Below are positions 51,049 to 59,512 of a DNA stretch of 64,000 nt, piece after piece. The stretch spans positions 186,001 through 250,000 of the forward strand of contig JAIEUA010000006.1 in the NCBI GenBank assembly GCA_019744815.1, in the 5' to 3' direction. The notes below the pieces were generated by a model. It did not search any database and was not told the DNA's origin. It saw only the letters and a list, made by a program, of their open reading frames with translations. This DNA is from Phycisphaerales bacterium. GTDB lineage: Bacteria; Planctomycetota; Phycisphaerae; Phycisphaerales; UBA1924. Within the stretch, counting starts at the first letter, position 1. The number at the start of each line of letters is the position of its first letter. The translations under genes were made by a program, and so were the position numbers.

Positions 51049-52179
51049 ATGTCGCTCGAACTGCTTCGAAAACTCAATTCCGTCGGACTGATGAAGCAGC
51101 TGTCGCCTGCCATCGGCGTGGACTTTGGCGTGGGATCTCTGAAGCTGATTCAGGTCCAGCCCGGACCGGTTCCCACGCTCATCGCCATCGCCCAGGTCGA
51201 TACCCCGGACGAGTTCGAGGGCGACCACGCCAAGCGGCTCGAGTTCCAGCTTCAGCAGCTCCCCAAGCTCATCAAGAAGGGCGGCTTCAAGGGCAAGCGG
51301 GTGATCGCTTCGCTCCCTTCGTGGCAGCTCTTCTGCAAGCATCTGCAAGTTCAGAAAGTTGACGGCATTCCGCTGATCCAGCTGATCGGCGCTGCCGTCG
51401 GTCAGCAGTGCGGCGTCGACCCCGCCGCCCTGGTCCTGCGACACATCGAAGTCCCCGCTGGAGGAGCGAAGACCGAGGTGATCGTGAACGCAGCGGCCCG
51501 GGCGGCGGTCGAGCACATGGTTCAGTCGATGCGCAAGGGCGGGCTGGAGCCCGTGGGCATGCACAGCGAGTTCGCCGCCGCTGGGAAGTCCTTCGAGATC
51601 GCCGCCGGCGACGAGTCCGTGGCCCCCACGCTCTACCTCGACTTCGGTGCGCACACCACCAAGGCGATGATCACGCACGGCAAGGACATCGTGTTCGAGC
51701 GCGTCATCGAGGTCGGTGGCCGCAGCCTCGACCGATCCGTCGCCAAGCAGCTCCGCTGCCCGCTGGCCCAGGCCCGCCGCGCCCGCCACGAGCTGGAAGA
51801 GCTCAGCGCCCCCAAATCCACCTCGGGCGAGGGCATGGCGTTCCTCAAGAGCGCGCCCACGACCAGCAACGAATCGGGCATCGACCTGCACGAACCCCTG
51901 GAGATCCTGGCCGACGAGATCCGCATGAGCATGCGCTACCACGACGCGATGTTCAGCGGCCAGCGCGTCGAGCGTGCCGTGTTCCTGGGCGGGGAGAGCA
52001 AGCACAACGCCTTCGCCAAGGCGGTGGCCCAGTCCGTGGGGATCAACACCCGCCTCGCCGATCCGCTCGCCAAAGTCGCCCGCACCGGCAGCGAGCCGGC
52101 CCAGGGCGTGGACCTCAAGCAACCCCAGCCGGGCTTCGGCGTGGCCCTTGGCCTCTGCCACTGCCCGGCCGACCTGTGA
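51049..52179 (+). CDS. pilM: Type IV pilus assembly protein PilM
   Basis: Actin/FtsA-like cytoplasmic platform of the pilus machine, 376 residues. The ATG has GGGAGGG about ten bases upstream; an upstream in-frame start lacks one. Phosphate-loop VDFGVGSLKLIQVQ at the start and LYLDFGAHTTKAMI in the second lobe mark the actin fold, and RVERAVFLGGESKHNAFAKA the adenosine site. It opens a run of five same-strand genes (pilM, pilN-, pilO-, pilP-like, pilB), the usual assembly order. Confidence 0.87.
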   Translation: MSLELLRKLNSVGLMKQLSPAIGVDFGVGSLKLIQVQPGPVPTLIAIAQVDTPDEFEGDHAKRLEFQLQQLPKLIKKGGFKGKRVIASLPSWQLFCKHLQVQKVDGIPLIQLIGAAVGQQCGVDPAALVLRHIEVPAGGAKTEVIVNAAARAAVEHMVQSMRKGGLEPVGMHSEFAAAGKSFEIAAGDESVAPTLYLDFGAHTTKAMITHGKDIVFERVIEVGGRSLDRSVAKQLRCPLAQARRARHELEELSAPKSTSGEGMAFLKSAPTTSNESGIDLHEPLEILADEIRMSMRYHDAMFSGQRVERAVFLGGESKHNAFAKAVAQSVGINTRLADPLAKVARTGSEPAQGVDLKQPQPGFGVALGLCHCPADL

Positions 52180-52229
52180 AGTACCGATCACGCCTCGTTC
52201 GTTCCACTTGATCGCATCGGAGCTCACGC

Positions 52230-53078
52230 ATGAATCCGTTCCTGAGACAGAACAACGAGGCGCCCGCGAACGCCAGCTTCCTGCCCGAGGATTACGTCGA
52301 GCGGCAGAGCTCGGCCCGGGCCAACGCGATGGCGCTCTTCCTGTTCGCGGTCGTGATGGCCGGCGTGATCGCCGCGTTCTTCGTGACCACCAGGCGCTGG
52401 GAGTCGGTCCGATCGCAGCAGAGCCAGGTGAACGAGCTGTACGCCCAGGAAGCCAAGAAGATCGAGCAGCTCAAGGCCCTCGAGGCCCAGCGCGCTCAAA
52501 TGCTCGACAAGGCCGAGATTACGACGGCCCTGACCGAGCGCATCCCCCGCAGCACGATGCTGGAGCAGATCGTCAGCCGCTGCCCGGACAACTCGATCGC
52601 GTTCGTCGAGATGGAGCTCAAGTCCAAGCGGATCGACCCGCCCAAGGAAGACCCCAAGGACAAGAACGCCAAGCCCGCGGTGAAGTCGCTGACGGACGCC
52701 AAGAAGGACGACAAGAAGGCCGAGGGCAAGCAGCTTGTGCGTGCCCCGCGGTTTGAGTACACGCTCACCATCAACGGCATCGCTCAGAAGAACACCGACG
52801 TCACCGACTTCCTCTCGAAGCTCGGCGACTGCAACCTTCTCGAGCGCCCCGACCTGGCGTACATCGACACGACGAAGATCGATCAGGCGGTGTTCCGCAA
52901 GTTCCAGATCACCTCGGGCCTGAGTGCGACGGTCGATGTCCGGCTGTCGAACGCGATCGACCCCAAGGCCGCCAAGCCCGCCGACTCGCCCGCCGCCGCG
53001 CCCGCCGTCCAGGCCGCCGCCAAGCCCAACGTCAAGCCCACCGAGAAAGCCTCGGCCAGCGCCGAGAAGGGTCAGTAA
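52230..53078 (+). CDS. pilN: PilN-like pilus assembly protein
   Basis: 282 residues with a short cytoplasmic N-terminus (NPFLRQNNEAPANASFLPED), one membrane helix (AMALFLFAVVMAGVIAAFFV), a coiled coil (SQQSQVNELYAQEAKKIEQL) and a small periplasmic domain (FEYTLTINGIAQKNTDVTDF). This is the PilN layout: in the canonical protein the N-terminal segment binds PilM. The sequence is too diverged to be sure from motifs, and the call rests on layout and position between pilM and pilO. The Ala/Lys/Pro-rich end (about 35 residues) is extra. Confidence 0.72.
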   Translation: MNPFLRQNNEAPANASFLPEDYVERQSSARANAMALFLFAVVMAGVIAAFFVTTRRWESVRSQQSQVNELYAQEAKKIEQLKALEAQRAQMLDKAEITTALTERIPRSTMLEQIVSRCPDNSIAFVEMELKSKRIDPPKEDPKDKNAKPAVKSLTDAKKDDKKAEGKQLVRAPRFEYTLTINGIAQKNTDVTDFLSKLGDCNLLERPDLAYIDTTKIDQAVFRKFQITSGLSATVDVRLSNAIDPKAAKPADSPAAAPAVQAAAKPNVKPTEKASASAEKGQ

Positions 53079-53105
53079 GCACGCCGCACACGATCGGAGC
53101 ATGTC

Positions 53106-53651
53106 ATGCGACTCGGATTCCGCGAACTCCTGCTGGTGCTGATCCTGCTCGCCGTCCCGCTGAGCAGCTATTGGCTCGTCTTCCGGCCCGTCAACGCCGA
53201 GATCGAGCTCGCCAAGAGCGAGGTCGAGCTCAAGCGCGAGCGTCTGGCCAAGCTGCGTGACGAGACGTCGCGCAACGCCGATCTCGAGAAAGAGAACAAG
53301 GACATCGCCGCCAGCATCAGCGCTTTCGAGGCCAAGCTGCCCAGCGCCAAGGAGCTGGACTCGATCGTGCGTCAGGTCTCCGAGCTGGCGACGCAGCAGG
53401 GCCTGTCGGCGCCGACGGTGAAGAGCCTCAAGCCGGTGAAGGCCGCGATGTACATGGAGCAGCCGCTGGAGATGAGTGTGCAGGGCAACTTCCGCGCCTT
53501 CCACGATTTTCTCCGCAAGCTCGAGCGTCTGCCCCGCATCACCAAGATCCCGGACATGAAACTCAAGCGTGCGACCGACAAGAACGGCGACATGCAGGCC
53601 ACGTTCACGCTCAGCATCTACTACGTTGACGAGGGGGTCAAGGGCTCATGA
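53106..53651 (+). CDS. pilO: PilO-like pilus assembly protein
   Basis: 181 residues: membrane helix at the start (ELLLVLILLAVPLSSYWLVF), a coiled coil (about 35-80), and a ferredoxin-like periplasmic domain (LEMSVQGNFRAFHDFLRKLE, then MQATFTLSIYYVDEG). PilN and PilO form a heterodimer that links PilM to the outer complex. The next gene starts inside its stop codon (ATGA), so they are coupled. Confidence 0.78.
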   Translation: MRLGFRELLLVLILLAVPLSSYWLVFRPVNAEIELAKSEVELKRERLAKLRDETSRNADLEKENKDIAASISAFEAKLPSAKELDSIVRQVSELATQQGLSAPTVKSLKPVKAAMYMEQPLEMSVQGNFRAFHDFLRKLERLPRITKIPDMKLKRATDKNGDMQATFTLSIYYVDEGVKGS

Positions 53652-54352
53652 ATCCAGCCAACAAAGAACGCCGTCTCCCGGGCGAGGCACCCGCCGACCC
53701 CAACCAGTCCATGCCGGCCGCGTTCGCGGCGGGCCTGCAGGTCGCCGAGGCCAGCGGTCACTCCTTCTCCGCCCGCCGGCGCTTCAACACGCAGCACGTG
53801 CTGATCGTGACGACGCTGGCGTTGTCGGTGGGGATGATCTACGGCATGCGTCGCTACGGGATGCAGTCGGGCCTGAAGTTCGACACCACCGAGGTGTCGT
53901 ACACCCGCGACGACGCGACCCACAAGCGAGCGGCCGAGTTCCAGAAGCTCGTCGCCCAGATGAACACCGCTTCGCAGGAGCTGCCTCCCGTCGACAAGAA
54001 CCCGTTCAAGCTGATGGGCGCCGAGGCGGGCGACGCCAACGTGGCCACCGGCCCGGTGGTCGACGAGGCCGCGGAAAAGGCCAAGCGTCTGGCGATGGAG
54101 CGCTCCAAGGCGCTCGAGACCGAGCTCGCCGAGCTCAAGCTCTTCAGCATCATGATGGGCAAGGTGCCGATCGCCCGCATCAACGACGACCTTGTCAAGG
54201 TCGGCGACATCGCGGGCGAGAGCTTCAAGGTCGTCGCCATCGAGGCGCAGACCATCACCCTGATGGCCGACGGCAAGAAGTACACGCTCCAGCTCGCCGA
54301 CGAGCCGCAGCCCAAGGGCAAGACGCCCAAGGCCAAGAGCGATCAGCGCTGA
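53648..54352 (+). CDS. PilP/GspC-like bitopic protein of the pilus operon
   Basis: 234 residues. A cytoplasmic N-terminus of about 48 residues, one membrane helix (FNTQHVLIVTTLALSVGMIY), an acidic helical spacer and a small C-terminal beta domain, LVKVGDIAGESFKVVAIEAQ then TITLMADGKKYTLQLAD, with the pattern of PilP or GspC homology regions. No lipobox, unlike classical PilP. Identity as PilP is inferred from position and the C-terminal domain. It overlaps the pilO-like gene by four bases. Confidence 0.62.
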   Translation: MNPANKERRLPGEAPADPNQSMPAAFAAGLQVAEASGHSFSARRRFNTQHVLIVTTLALSVGMIYGMRRYGMQSGLKFDTTEVSYTRDDATHKRAAEFQKLVAQMNTASQELPPVDKNPFKLMGAEAGDANVATGPVVDEAAEKAKRLAMERSKALETELAELKLFSIMMGKVPIARINDDLVKVGDIAGESFKVVAIEAQTITLMADGKKYTLQLADEPQPKGKTPKAKSDQR

Positions 54353-54401
54353 GCACGCACAGAAACAGGGCGCCGGAGCGCGCCCGTCAAGGCCGATCAA
54401 G

Positions 54402-56483
54402 TTGGACCCGGAGCAGGGCGTGGCGAAGTACAACATCGACGACATCCTCAACGACCTGGGTGTGGACAAGCGCGGCGGCAAGGCCCTGCCGGGCGCCGAG
54501 GAATCGCCGCGCCGGGTCGACTTCGAATCGCTGGTCGATCGCCCGGCCTCGGTGCGAGCCGCCAGCCCCGATTCTCAGGAGCAGGCTCTCAGCCCCATTC
54601 CCGCCGCTCCGGCGAACCAGCGCTCGTACAACGAACTCGTCCGCATGCGCGAGGCCGGCGAAGAGACGTCGCTCTCCAAGGACGATCCCGCCGTCAAGCA
54701 GAACATCGTGTCCAGCCGCCCCAGCGTCGGCAGCGCGATGTCCGAGCTCTACAAGGTCGGCGATGGCCATCAGTCCAGCGACCTTGCCGAGTACCTCCTC
54801 TCCCGCAACCTCGTCCCCGCCGACAAGGTGACGCTCGCTCAGAACGTCATCAAGCAGTCGCCCGGGCGCCGACTCTCCGAGATCCTGATCGAACAGGGGA
54901 TCGACGAGGTCATCATCCAGACCGCCGTCGCCGCGATCGTGCAGCTTCCGTTTGAACGCATCGATCTGGGCAAGGGCCTCGACGGCGGGTTCGACGGACG
55001 CCTCCTCTCCGCACTCACGCCCGAGTTCTGCAAGCAGCACGGCGTGCTCCCCCTGCGGATGGAAGGCAACCGCGTCGTCATCGGCGTCACCAAGCCCGAC
55101 GACGTCTTCGCGATCGACGAGGTCAAGCACCGGCTCAAGGTTCCCGGCGTCAAGATCGTGATGATCACCGGCTTTGACCTCCGCGGCGCGATGGAGATCG
55201 TCGGCGCTGGCAAGGAAGAGTCCAACGTCGATGTCTCCGAGCTGCTCGCCGAGGTCGGCGAGGGCGACGTGCAGGTGGAGAAGAAGGAATCGACCGAGGT
55301 CAACCTCGAGAAGGAAGCCGCCGAGTCGCCGGTCATCCGCTACGTCAACTACATCATCCAGACCGCCGTCAAGGAAGGCGCGTCGGACATCCACGTCGAG
55401 CCCGCGGAGAAGAAGCTCCGCGTCCGCTTCCGCATCGACGGCGAGCTCTTCGAGATGATGAACCCGCCCGGGGCCATGTCCGCGGCCATCACCAGCCGCC
55501 TCAAGATCATGGCCAACCTGGACATCTCCGAGCGCCGGCTGCCCCAGGACGGCCGCATCCGCTGTAATGTGCAGGGCCGCAAGCTCGACCTCCGCGTCTC
55601 CACGCTTCCCACCGGCTACGGCGAGAAGACGGTGATGCGTATTCTCGACACCAAGAGCATCAACGTCGATCTCGACAACCTCGGCTTCGACAAGGACCAC
55701 CTCGAGGTCTGGCAGAAGTGCATCGACGCGCCGCACGGCATCGTGCTCGTCACCGGCCCCACCGGCTCGGGTAAGACCACCACGCTCTACGCCTCGCTGC
55801 GCAAGCTCGACAAGAACTCGATGAACATCTCGACCGTCGAGGATCCGATCGAGTATCACCTTGATGGCATCACGCAGACGCAGATGCACGAGAAGATCGG
55901 CATGACCTTCGCCGCGGCTCTCAAGAGCCTGCTGCGTCAGGACCCCGACGTGATCATGCTGGGCGAAATCCGCGACATGGAGACCGCCCACATCGCGGTC
56001 CAGGCCGCGCTCACGGGCCACTTGGTGCTCAGCACCCTGCACACCAACGACGCGCCGTCGTCGATCACGCGACTGGTGAACATCGGCCTGGAGCCGTTCC
56101 TGGTCGGCGCCGCCGTCAACGGCGTGCTCGCCCAGCGACTGATCCGCCGCCTGTGCGTCCATTGCAAAGCCCAGGAACCACCCAGCGCCGACATGCGGGA
56201 GTACCTCGAGATGCAGGGCCTCCCGACCGACGTGCTGTGGGTCAACAAGGGCTGCGAGCGCTGCCGCAACACCGGCTTCAGCGGCCGCGTCGGCATCTAC
56301 GAGCTGCTCACCGTCGACGACCAGCTCCGCGACGTGATCGCGCGGAACCCCAACGTGTCGGAGTTCCGCCGCATGTGCGTCGAACGCGGCATGGTCACGC
56401 TCCGAATGGACGGCATCCGCAAGGTCGCGAAGGGTTTGACCACGGTTTCCGAAGTCCTGCGCGTGACCGAGGCGAACGCCTAA
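54402..56483 (+). CDS. pilB: Type IV pilus assembly ATPase PilB (GspE family)
   Basis: Cytoplasmic motor for pilus extension or secretion, 693 residues. Two MshEN-like N-terminal parts (about 100-260) precede the motor: Walker A GPTGSGKTTTLYA, Asp box GVDLDNLGFDK-like stretch with STVEDPIEYHL, Walker B LRQDPDVIMLGEIRDMETA, His box LVLSTLHTNDAPSS, and the four-Cys zinc site CVHCKAQEPP ... CERCRNTGFSGRVGIYE. All are intact. The start is TTG at 54402 or GTG at 54420; the latter has GGAG six bases before it and may be better. This is an extension ATPase (with zinc site) rather than the retraction ATPase PilT. Confidence 0.92.
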   Translation: MDPEQGVAKYNIDDILNDLGVDKRGGKALPGAEESPRRVDFESLVDRPASVRAASPDSQEQALSPIPAAPANQRSYNELVRMREAGEETSLSKDDPAVKQNIVSSRPSVGSAMSELYKVGDGHQSSDLAEYLLSRNLVPADKVTLAQNVIKQSPGRRLSEILIEQGIDEVIIQTAVAAIVQLPFERIDLGKGLDGGFDGRLLSALTPEFCKQHGVLPLRMEGNRVVIGVTKPDDVFAIDEVKHRLKVPGVKIVMITGFDLRGAMEIVGAGKEESNVDVSELLAEVGEGDVQVEKKESTEVNLEKEAAESPVIRYVNYIIQTAVKEGASDIHVEPAEKKLRVRFRIDGELFEMMNPPGAMSAAITSRLKIMANLDISERRLPQDGRIRCNVQGRKLDLRVSTLPTGYGEKTVMRILDTKSINVDLDNLGFDKDHLEVWQKCIDAPHGIVLVTGPTGSGKTTTLYASLRKLDKNSMNISTVEDPIEYHLDGITQTQMHEKIGMTFAAALKSLLRQDPDVIMLGEIRDMETAHIAVQAALTGHLVLSTLHTNDAPSSITRLVNIGLEPFLVGAAVNGVLAQRLIRRLCVHCKAQEPPSADMREYLEMQGLPTDVLWVNKGCERCRNTGFSGRVGIYELLTVDDQLRDVIARNPNVSEFRRMCVERGMVTLRMDGIRKVAKGLTTVSEVLRVTEANA

Positions 56484-56501
56484 AAAGGGGATATCCCGGT
56501 C

Positions 56502-56510
56502 TGGTATAAT
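56502..56510 (+). promoter_or_regulatory. Extended -10 promoter before the small basic protein
   Basis: TGGTATAAT, a full extended -10 (TG, one base, TATAAT at 56505-56510). No good -35 is seen, as is allowed for extended -10 promoters. It starts a transcript about 55 bases before the small gene at 56572. Confidence 0.7.
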
Positions 56511-56571
56511 CGCCCCGCACGGATGCAGGAGCACCGGGCAGCGCACGCCGTTGGTCTTTTGGAGTCATGGA

Positions 56572-56757
56572 ATGATCCGCATCGCCGCCGCAGCCGCCGT
56601 TGTTGTCTTCGCCTCGACCCTCTCCGCCGCCCAGCCGGGCGCGGGCGCCGCCAGCGGCCCGCAGCTCTCGGCCAAGCACGCCGAGGTCGCGAAGCCCGCG
56701 AAGCACAAGAAGCACAAGAAGCATCACAAGAAGGCGGGGCACAAGCAGCCCAAGTAA
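56572..56757 (+). CDS. Small basic secreted protein, unknown
   Basis: 61 residues. The ATG has GGAG (56561-56564) seven bases upstream. A signal peptide (IRIAAAAAVVVFASTLSAAQ) is followed by about 40 residues that end in a Lys/His cluster (KPAKHKKHKKHHKKAGHKQP). The mature peptide would be strongly positive and His-rich: binding of metal, nucleic acid or polyanions is possible, but nothing identifies a family. It has its own promoter and terminator, so it is an independent gene rather than part of the pilus operon. Confidence 0.72.
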   Translation: MIRIAAAAAVVVFASTLSAAQPGAGAASGPQLSAKHAEVAKPAKHKKHKKHHKKAGHKQPK

Positions 56758-56782
56758 GTCGGAGTATGCACGACGTTCACGG

Positions 56783-56816
56783 CCGCGGCGGATCGATCCG
56801 CCGCGGTCTTCGTTTT
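56783..56816 (+). terminator. Terminator after the small basic protein gene
   Basis: A perfect 24-base palindrome at 56783-56806 (half CCGCGGCGGATC) is followed by a T-rich stretch (TCTTCGTTTT). Confidence 0.78.
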
Positions 56817-56860
56817 GGATCAACACTCTAGTTCAAGATCGCTCCGACCTAAACTTCCCC

Positions 56861-57922
56861 GTGACCGCCCGAACCCACCATCGCCCCGCGATCGTGATCT
56901 CCATGGGCGACCCCGGCGGCATCGGGGCCGAGGTCATCGTCAAATCACTCGCCGATGCCTCGCTCCGCAAGAAGGCTCATTTCCGCATTCTCGGCACCCA
57001 GGCCGCGATCGACGCCGCGGCCCACCGCGCCGGGATCGAGCCCTTCTGGTGGCGGGCCCAGGCACACACCCACGCCGCGGAAACCGCGCACTCCCACGAT
57101 GTCGTGCTGCACGACTACGAGCCCGGCGGCATCGAGCATGCCTCGGTCGCGACCCGCTCCGGCGGCGAACTCTCCTTCCGCTTCGTCGAAGACGCGATCG
57201 CGCATGCCCTCACGCCGCGCGAGCACCCGCTGCACGCCGACGCGGTCGTCACCGCCCCGATCAACAAAGCCGCGTGGGCCAAGGCCGGGCACAAGCGCTT
57301 TCCCGGTCACACCGAACTGCTCGCCGAGCGCTGCAAGAGCGAGCGCTTCGGCATGATGTTCCACGCCAACGCGGGTACCCATGCGGGCGAGAACGCGCAC
57401 GCACTGAACGTGATCCTCGCGTCCGCGCACGTGCCGCTGATGGACGTGAGGAACGTCCTCACCATCGGCCGCGTCGTCGAGACCATCGACCTCGGCCATC
57501 AGGCCTGCAAGGCCTTGGGCATCCACCACCCGCGCGTCGCGGTCTGCGGCCTCAACCCCCACGCCGGCGAAGGCGGCATCCTCGGCGACGAGGACGAACG
57601 CATCATCGCGCCCGCCATCCGCATCGCCAAAGAGAACGGCATCGACGCCAGCGGACCGCACCCCGGCGACACCATCTTCATCGCCGCCGTCCACGGCAAG
57701 TACGACCTGGTGGTCGCCATGTACCACGATCAGGGCCTGATCCCCGTCAAACTGCTCGCTCGCGATCGCGCGGTGAACATGACCGTGGGACTGCCCATCG
57801 TCCGCACCAGCCCCGACCACGGCACGGCCTTCGACATCGCGGGCAAGAACGCCGCCGACCCGGGCAGCATGACCAGCGCGATCGAGCTGGCGATCAAGCT
57901 GGTCGCCGCGAAGCACGCGTGA
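56861..57922 (+). CDS. pdxA: 4-hydroxythreonine-4-phosphate dehydrogenase PdxA
   Basis: NAD-dependent enzyme of pyridoxal phosphate synthesis (DXP-dependent route), 353 residues. The GTG start puts the family opening AIVISMGDPGGIGAEVIVKS near residue 10-30; an in-frame ATG at 56903 would cut into it, and longer upstream frames cross the terminator. Metal ligands His in KRFPGHTELLA, His in ASAHVPLMDV and His in VAMYHDQGLIPVKLLA are present, as are VVTAPINKAAWA and GLPIVRTSPDHGTAFDIAG. No ribosome site is seen. It stands alone here; PdxJ is not in the window. Confidence 0.92.
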   Translation: MTARTHHRPAIVISMGDPGGIGAEVIVKSLADASLRKKAHFRILGTQAAIDAAAHRAGIEPFWWRAQAHTHAAETAHSHDVVLHDYEPGGIEHASVATRSGGELSFRFVEDAIAHALTPREHPLHADAVVTAPINKAAWAKAGHKRFPGHTELLAERCKSERFGMMFHANAGTHAGENAHALNVILASAHVPLMDVRNVLTIGRVVETIDLGHQACKALGIHHPRVAVCGLNPHAGEGGILGDEDERIIAPAIRIAKENGIDASGPHPGDTIFIAAVHGKYDLVVAMYHDQGLIPVKLLARDRAVNMTVGLPIVRTSPDHGTAFDIAGKNAADPGSMTSAIELAIKLVAAKHA

Positions 57923-57949
57923 ACACTCGTTTCTGCGTGATTCGCGATC

Positions 57950-58591
57950 TCAACGACGCATGCGATCGGTCCGAAGCTCACGCGTCGCCTCGTGCCGCGC
58001 TCCGGTCAAGAGATCCTGCAGCACCGCCCGCACGTTCGCTACCTCGCCGACGCGATTCTCCGGCACCTCGGCCTCGATCGCGTAGTACGTCCCGGTGACC
58101 TGCGAGCGATACGCCTCACGAACCTCCGCGACGGAGAGCGAGCGGCTCGCGATGACGGTGCCGTCCGCCGCGCGGGCCTCGACAAGAAGCGTTCCCACCG
58201 CCTGCACGAAGCGACGGCGACCGTCGTACGGCTTGACGTAGACCGTGAACCGCCGCGGCTTGCCCGCGGGATCGACCGCGCCGAAGCCCGTGAACCCATC
58301 AATCTCGATCCCCGCGATCACCGGCGTTGCCTTGGCGATCTCCGCGGCGTCCGTGCTGGGCGCCCGTGCCGCGAGTTTGGCTTCCAGTTCCGACGTCCGC
58401 GCTTCGAGCAGCGCCACGCGTTCCTTGAGAGCCGCGTTCTCCTGCCGCGTGTTGTCGGCCTGCGACGGAGCCGCGATGCGACACCCACCAAGCGTGCAGA
58501 GCACCACGCTCAACGCCACGACGCCGAACGGCGCACGAAGAACCCCCGAGCACCGAGAACGAATCCCTGCTCCACTGCTCCCCTGCTCCAC
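57950..58591 (-). CDS. Probable lipoprotein with coiled coil, unknown
   Basis: Up to 213 residues; a lipobox LCTLGGC at about residues 31-37 suggests a lipid-anchored extracytoplasmic protein. A coiled coil follows (NAALKERVALLEARTSELEA) and then a beta-rich domain (VYVKPYDGRRRFVQAVGTLL). The start is uncertain: the GTG at 58591 lies inside the family H repeat, and later GTG codons (58519) would still leave part of the signal. It converges on pdxA with 27 bases between stops. Confidence 0.65.
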   Translation of the reverse strand: MEQGSSGAGIRSRCSGVLRAPFGVVALSVVLCTLGGCRIAAPSQADNTRQENAALKERVALLEARTSELEAKLAARAPSTDAAEIAKATPVIAGIEIDGFTGFGAVDPAGKPRRFTVYVKPYDGRRRFVQAVGTLLVEARAADGTVIASRSLSVAEVREAYRSQVTGTYYAIEAEVPENRVGEVANVRAVLQDLLTGARHEATRELRTDRMRR

Positions 58592-58593
58592 TG
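58567..58593. repeat. Family H inverted arm, downstream side of nusG
   Basis: CTGCTCCACTGCTCCCCTGC and on, made of GGAGCAGTGG-type words on the complementary strand. Its partner (59267-59300) lies on the other side of nusG, so the pair encloses the gene. Confidence 0.72.
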
Positions 58594-58606
58594 TTCCACT
58601 CCTGAT

Positions 58607-59257
58607 TTACGTTCCCTCGGCCTTGCCGATCTGCCACTCTTCGAGGTCGATCGGGGCCTGGCGTCCGAAGATCGTGACCAGCACGCGGACCACGCCCTTC
58701 TCGGGGAAGAGCTCGTCGACCGTGCCTTCGTAACCCTGGAACGGGCCTTCCTTGATCGTGACGTGCTCGCCCTTCTCGAAGACCATGCGGACATTGGGCG
58801 TGTCCTCGGGCTTCTTCGAGTCCTTGAGCATCTTCTCGATCTCGTGGTCCTTCATCGGCGTCGGACGCCCCGCCGTGCCGACGAAGTCGCCGACGCCCGT
58901 GGTCTCCTTAATGAGGAAGAACACGTCCTGCGGGATGCGGCCGTCGGGCTCGAGCTTCATCTCGACGAACACGTAGCCCGGGTACAGCTTGGTCTCGGTG
59001 ATCTTCTGCTTGCCCGCCTTCACCGTCTTGGTCTTCTCGGTGGGCACCAGGATGCGGTTCACCAGGTGCGACATCTTCTCGATCGCGACCTTGCGAAGCA
59101 GCGTGTCCCGCACCGAGCTCTCCTTGTTGGAGGCGACGCGGAGCACGAACCAGTTCATCCCCTCGTGCTTCATGGGCTCGTCGGCGGCGATCAGGCCGAC
59201 CTTCTCATCCGGACGCCCGTCCAGCGTCGGGGCAGCTTTGGCTTCGTTGTCGCTCAT
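58607..59257 (-). CDS. nusG: Transcription elongation/antitermination factor NusG
   Basis: Binds RNA polymerase, suppresses pausing and couples to Rho or ribosomes. 216 residues against about 180 usually, owing to a 33-residue charged N-terminal extension (SDNEAKAAPTLDGRPDEKVG). NGN domain: MNWFVLRVASNKESSVRDTL, ILVPTEKTKTVKAGKQKITE, LYPGYVFVEMKLEPDGRIPQ, TTGVGDFVGTAGRPTPMKDH. KOW domain: FEKGEHVTIKEGPFQGYEGT. The ATG has GGAG six bases upstream, which lies in the family H arm. The usual neighbours secE and rplK are absent. A repeat arm on each side, 14 and 10 bases from its ends, is unusual. Confidence 0.94.
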   Translation of the reverse strand: MSDNEAKAAPTLDGRPDEKVGLIAADEPMKHEGMNWFVLRVASNKESSVRDTLLRKVAIEKMSHLVNRILVPTEKTKTVKAGKQKITETKLYPGYVFVEMKLEPDGRIPQDVFFLIKETTGVGDFVGTAGRPTPMKDHEIEKMLKDSKKPEDTPNVRMVFEKGEHVTIKEGPFQGYEGTVDELFPEKGVVRVLVTIFGRQAPIDLEEWQIGKAEGT

Positions 59258-59266
59258 GGGAGTCTC

Positions 59267-59300
59267 CAGTGGAGCAGTGGGGCAGGGAGCAGTGGGGCAG
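59267..59300. repeat. Family H inverted arm, upstream side of nusG
   Basis: CAGTGGAGCAGTGGGGCAGG and on, complementary word-by-word to the arm at 58567-58593. It contains the nusG ribosome-binding site on the minus strand. Confidence 0.72.
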
Positions 59301-59317
59301 CAGCGGTCCGGACAGCC

Positions 59318-59344
59318 CAGTGGGACCAGCCACCCGGCCGATCG
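59318..59344. repeat. Degraded half of a family A repeat
   Basis: CAGTGGGACCAGCCACCCGG and on: about 20 of 26 positions match the family A arm at 23364. No facing partner is seen. It lies in the nusG leader. Confidence 0.5.
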
Positions 59345-59367
59345 TTCCGCGTTGTCCGTATGACACA

Positions 59368-59404
59368 AGCGGCGGCCACATGGGCCGCCGCTGGCAAAAG
59401 TATA
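59368..59404 (-). promoter_or_regulatory. nusG promoter candidate and 5' hairpin
   Basis: On the minus strand TATACT (59404-59399) is a good -10 without a clear -35. About seven bases on, a perfect 10-bp stem AGCGGCGGCC / GGCCGCCGCT (59368-59377 with 59383-59392) would form right at the start of the transcript, a common stabilising feature of mRNA leaders. The leader to the nusG ATG is about 135 bases. Confidence 0.5.
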
Positions 59405-59420
59405 GCCCCGTGTCTTGACG

Positions 59421-59487
59421 AGCCCCGAGCGTGAGCGAGCGGGTCAAGCCCCGCAGAGAAGGAGCCCACTCGCTCACGCTCGGGGCT
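59421..59487. repeat. Family E inverted repeat
   Basis: AGCCCCGAGCGTGAGCGAGC and on (59421-59443) faces its complement at 59465-59487, 22 of 23 positions matching, around 21 bases. It lies between the M28 peptidase stop and the nusG promoter and could end the peptidase transcript, though no T tract follows. Confidence 0.82.
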
Positions 59488-59512
59488 GGTTTCGGAGCAC
59501 CGTCCGGCCTGC

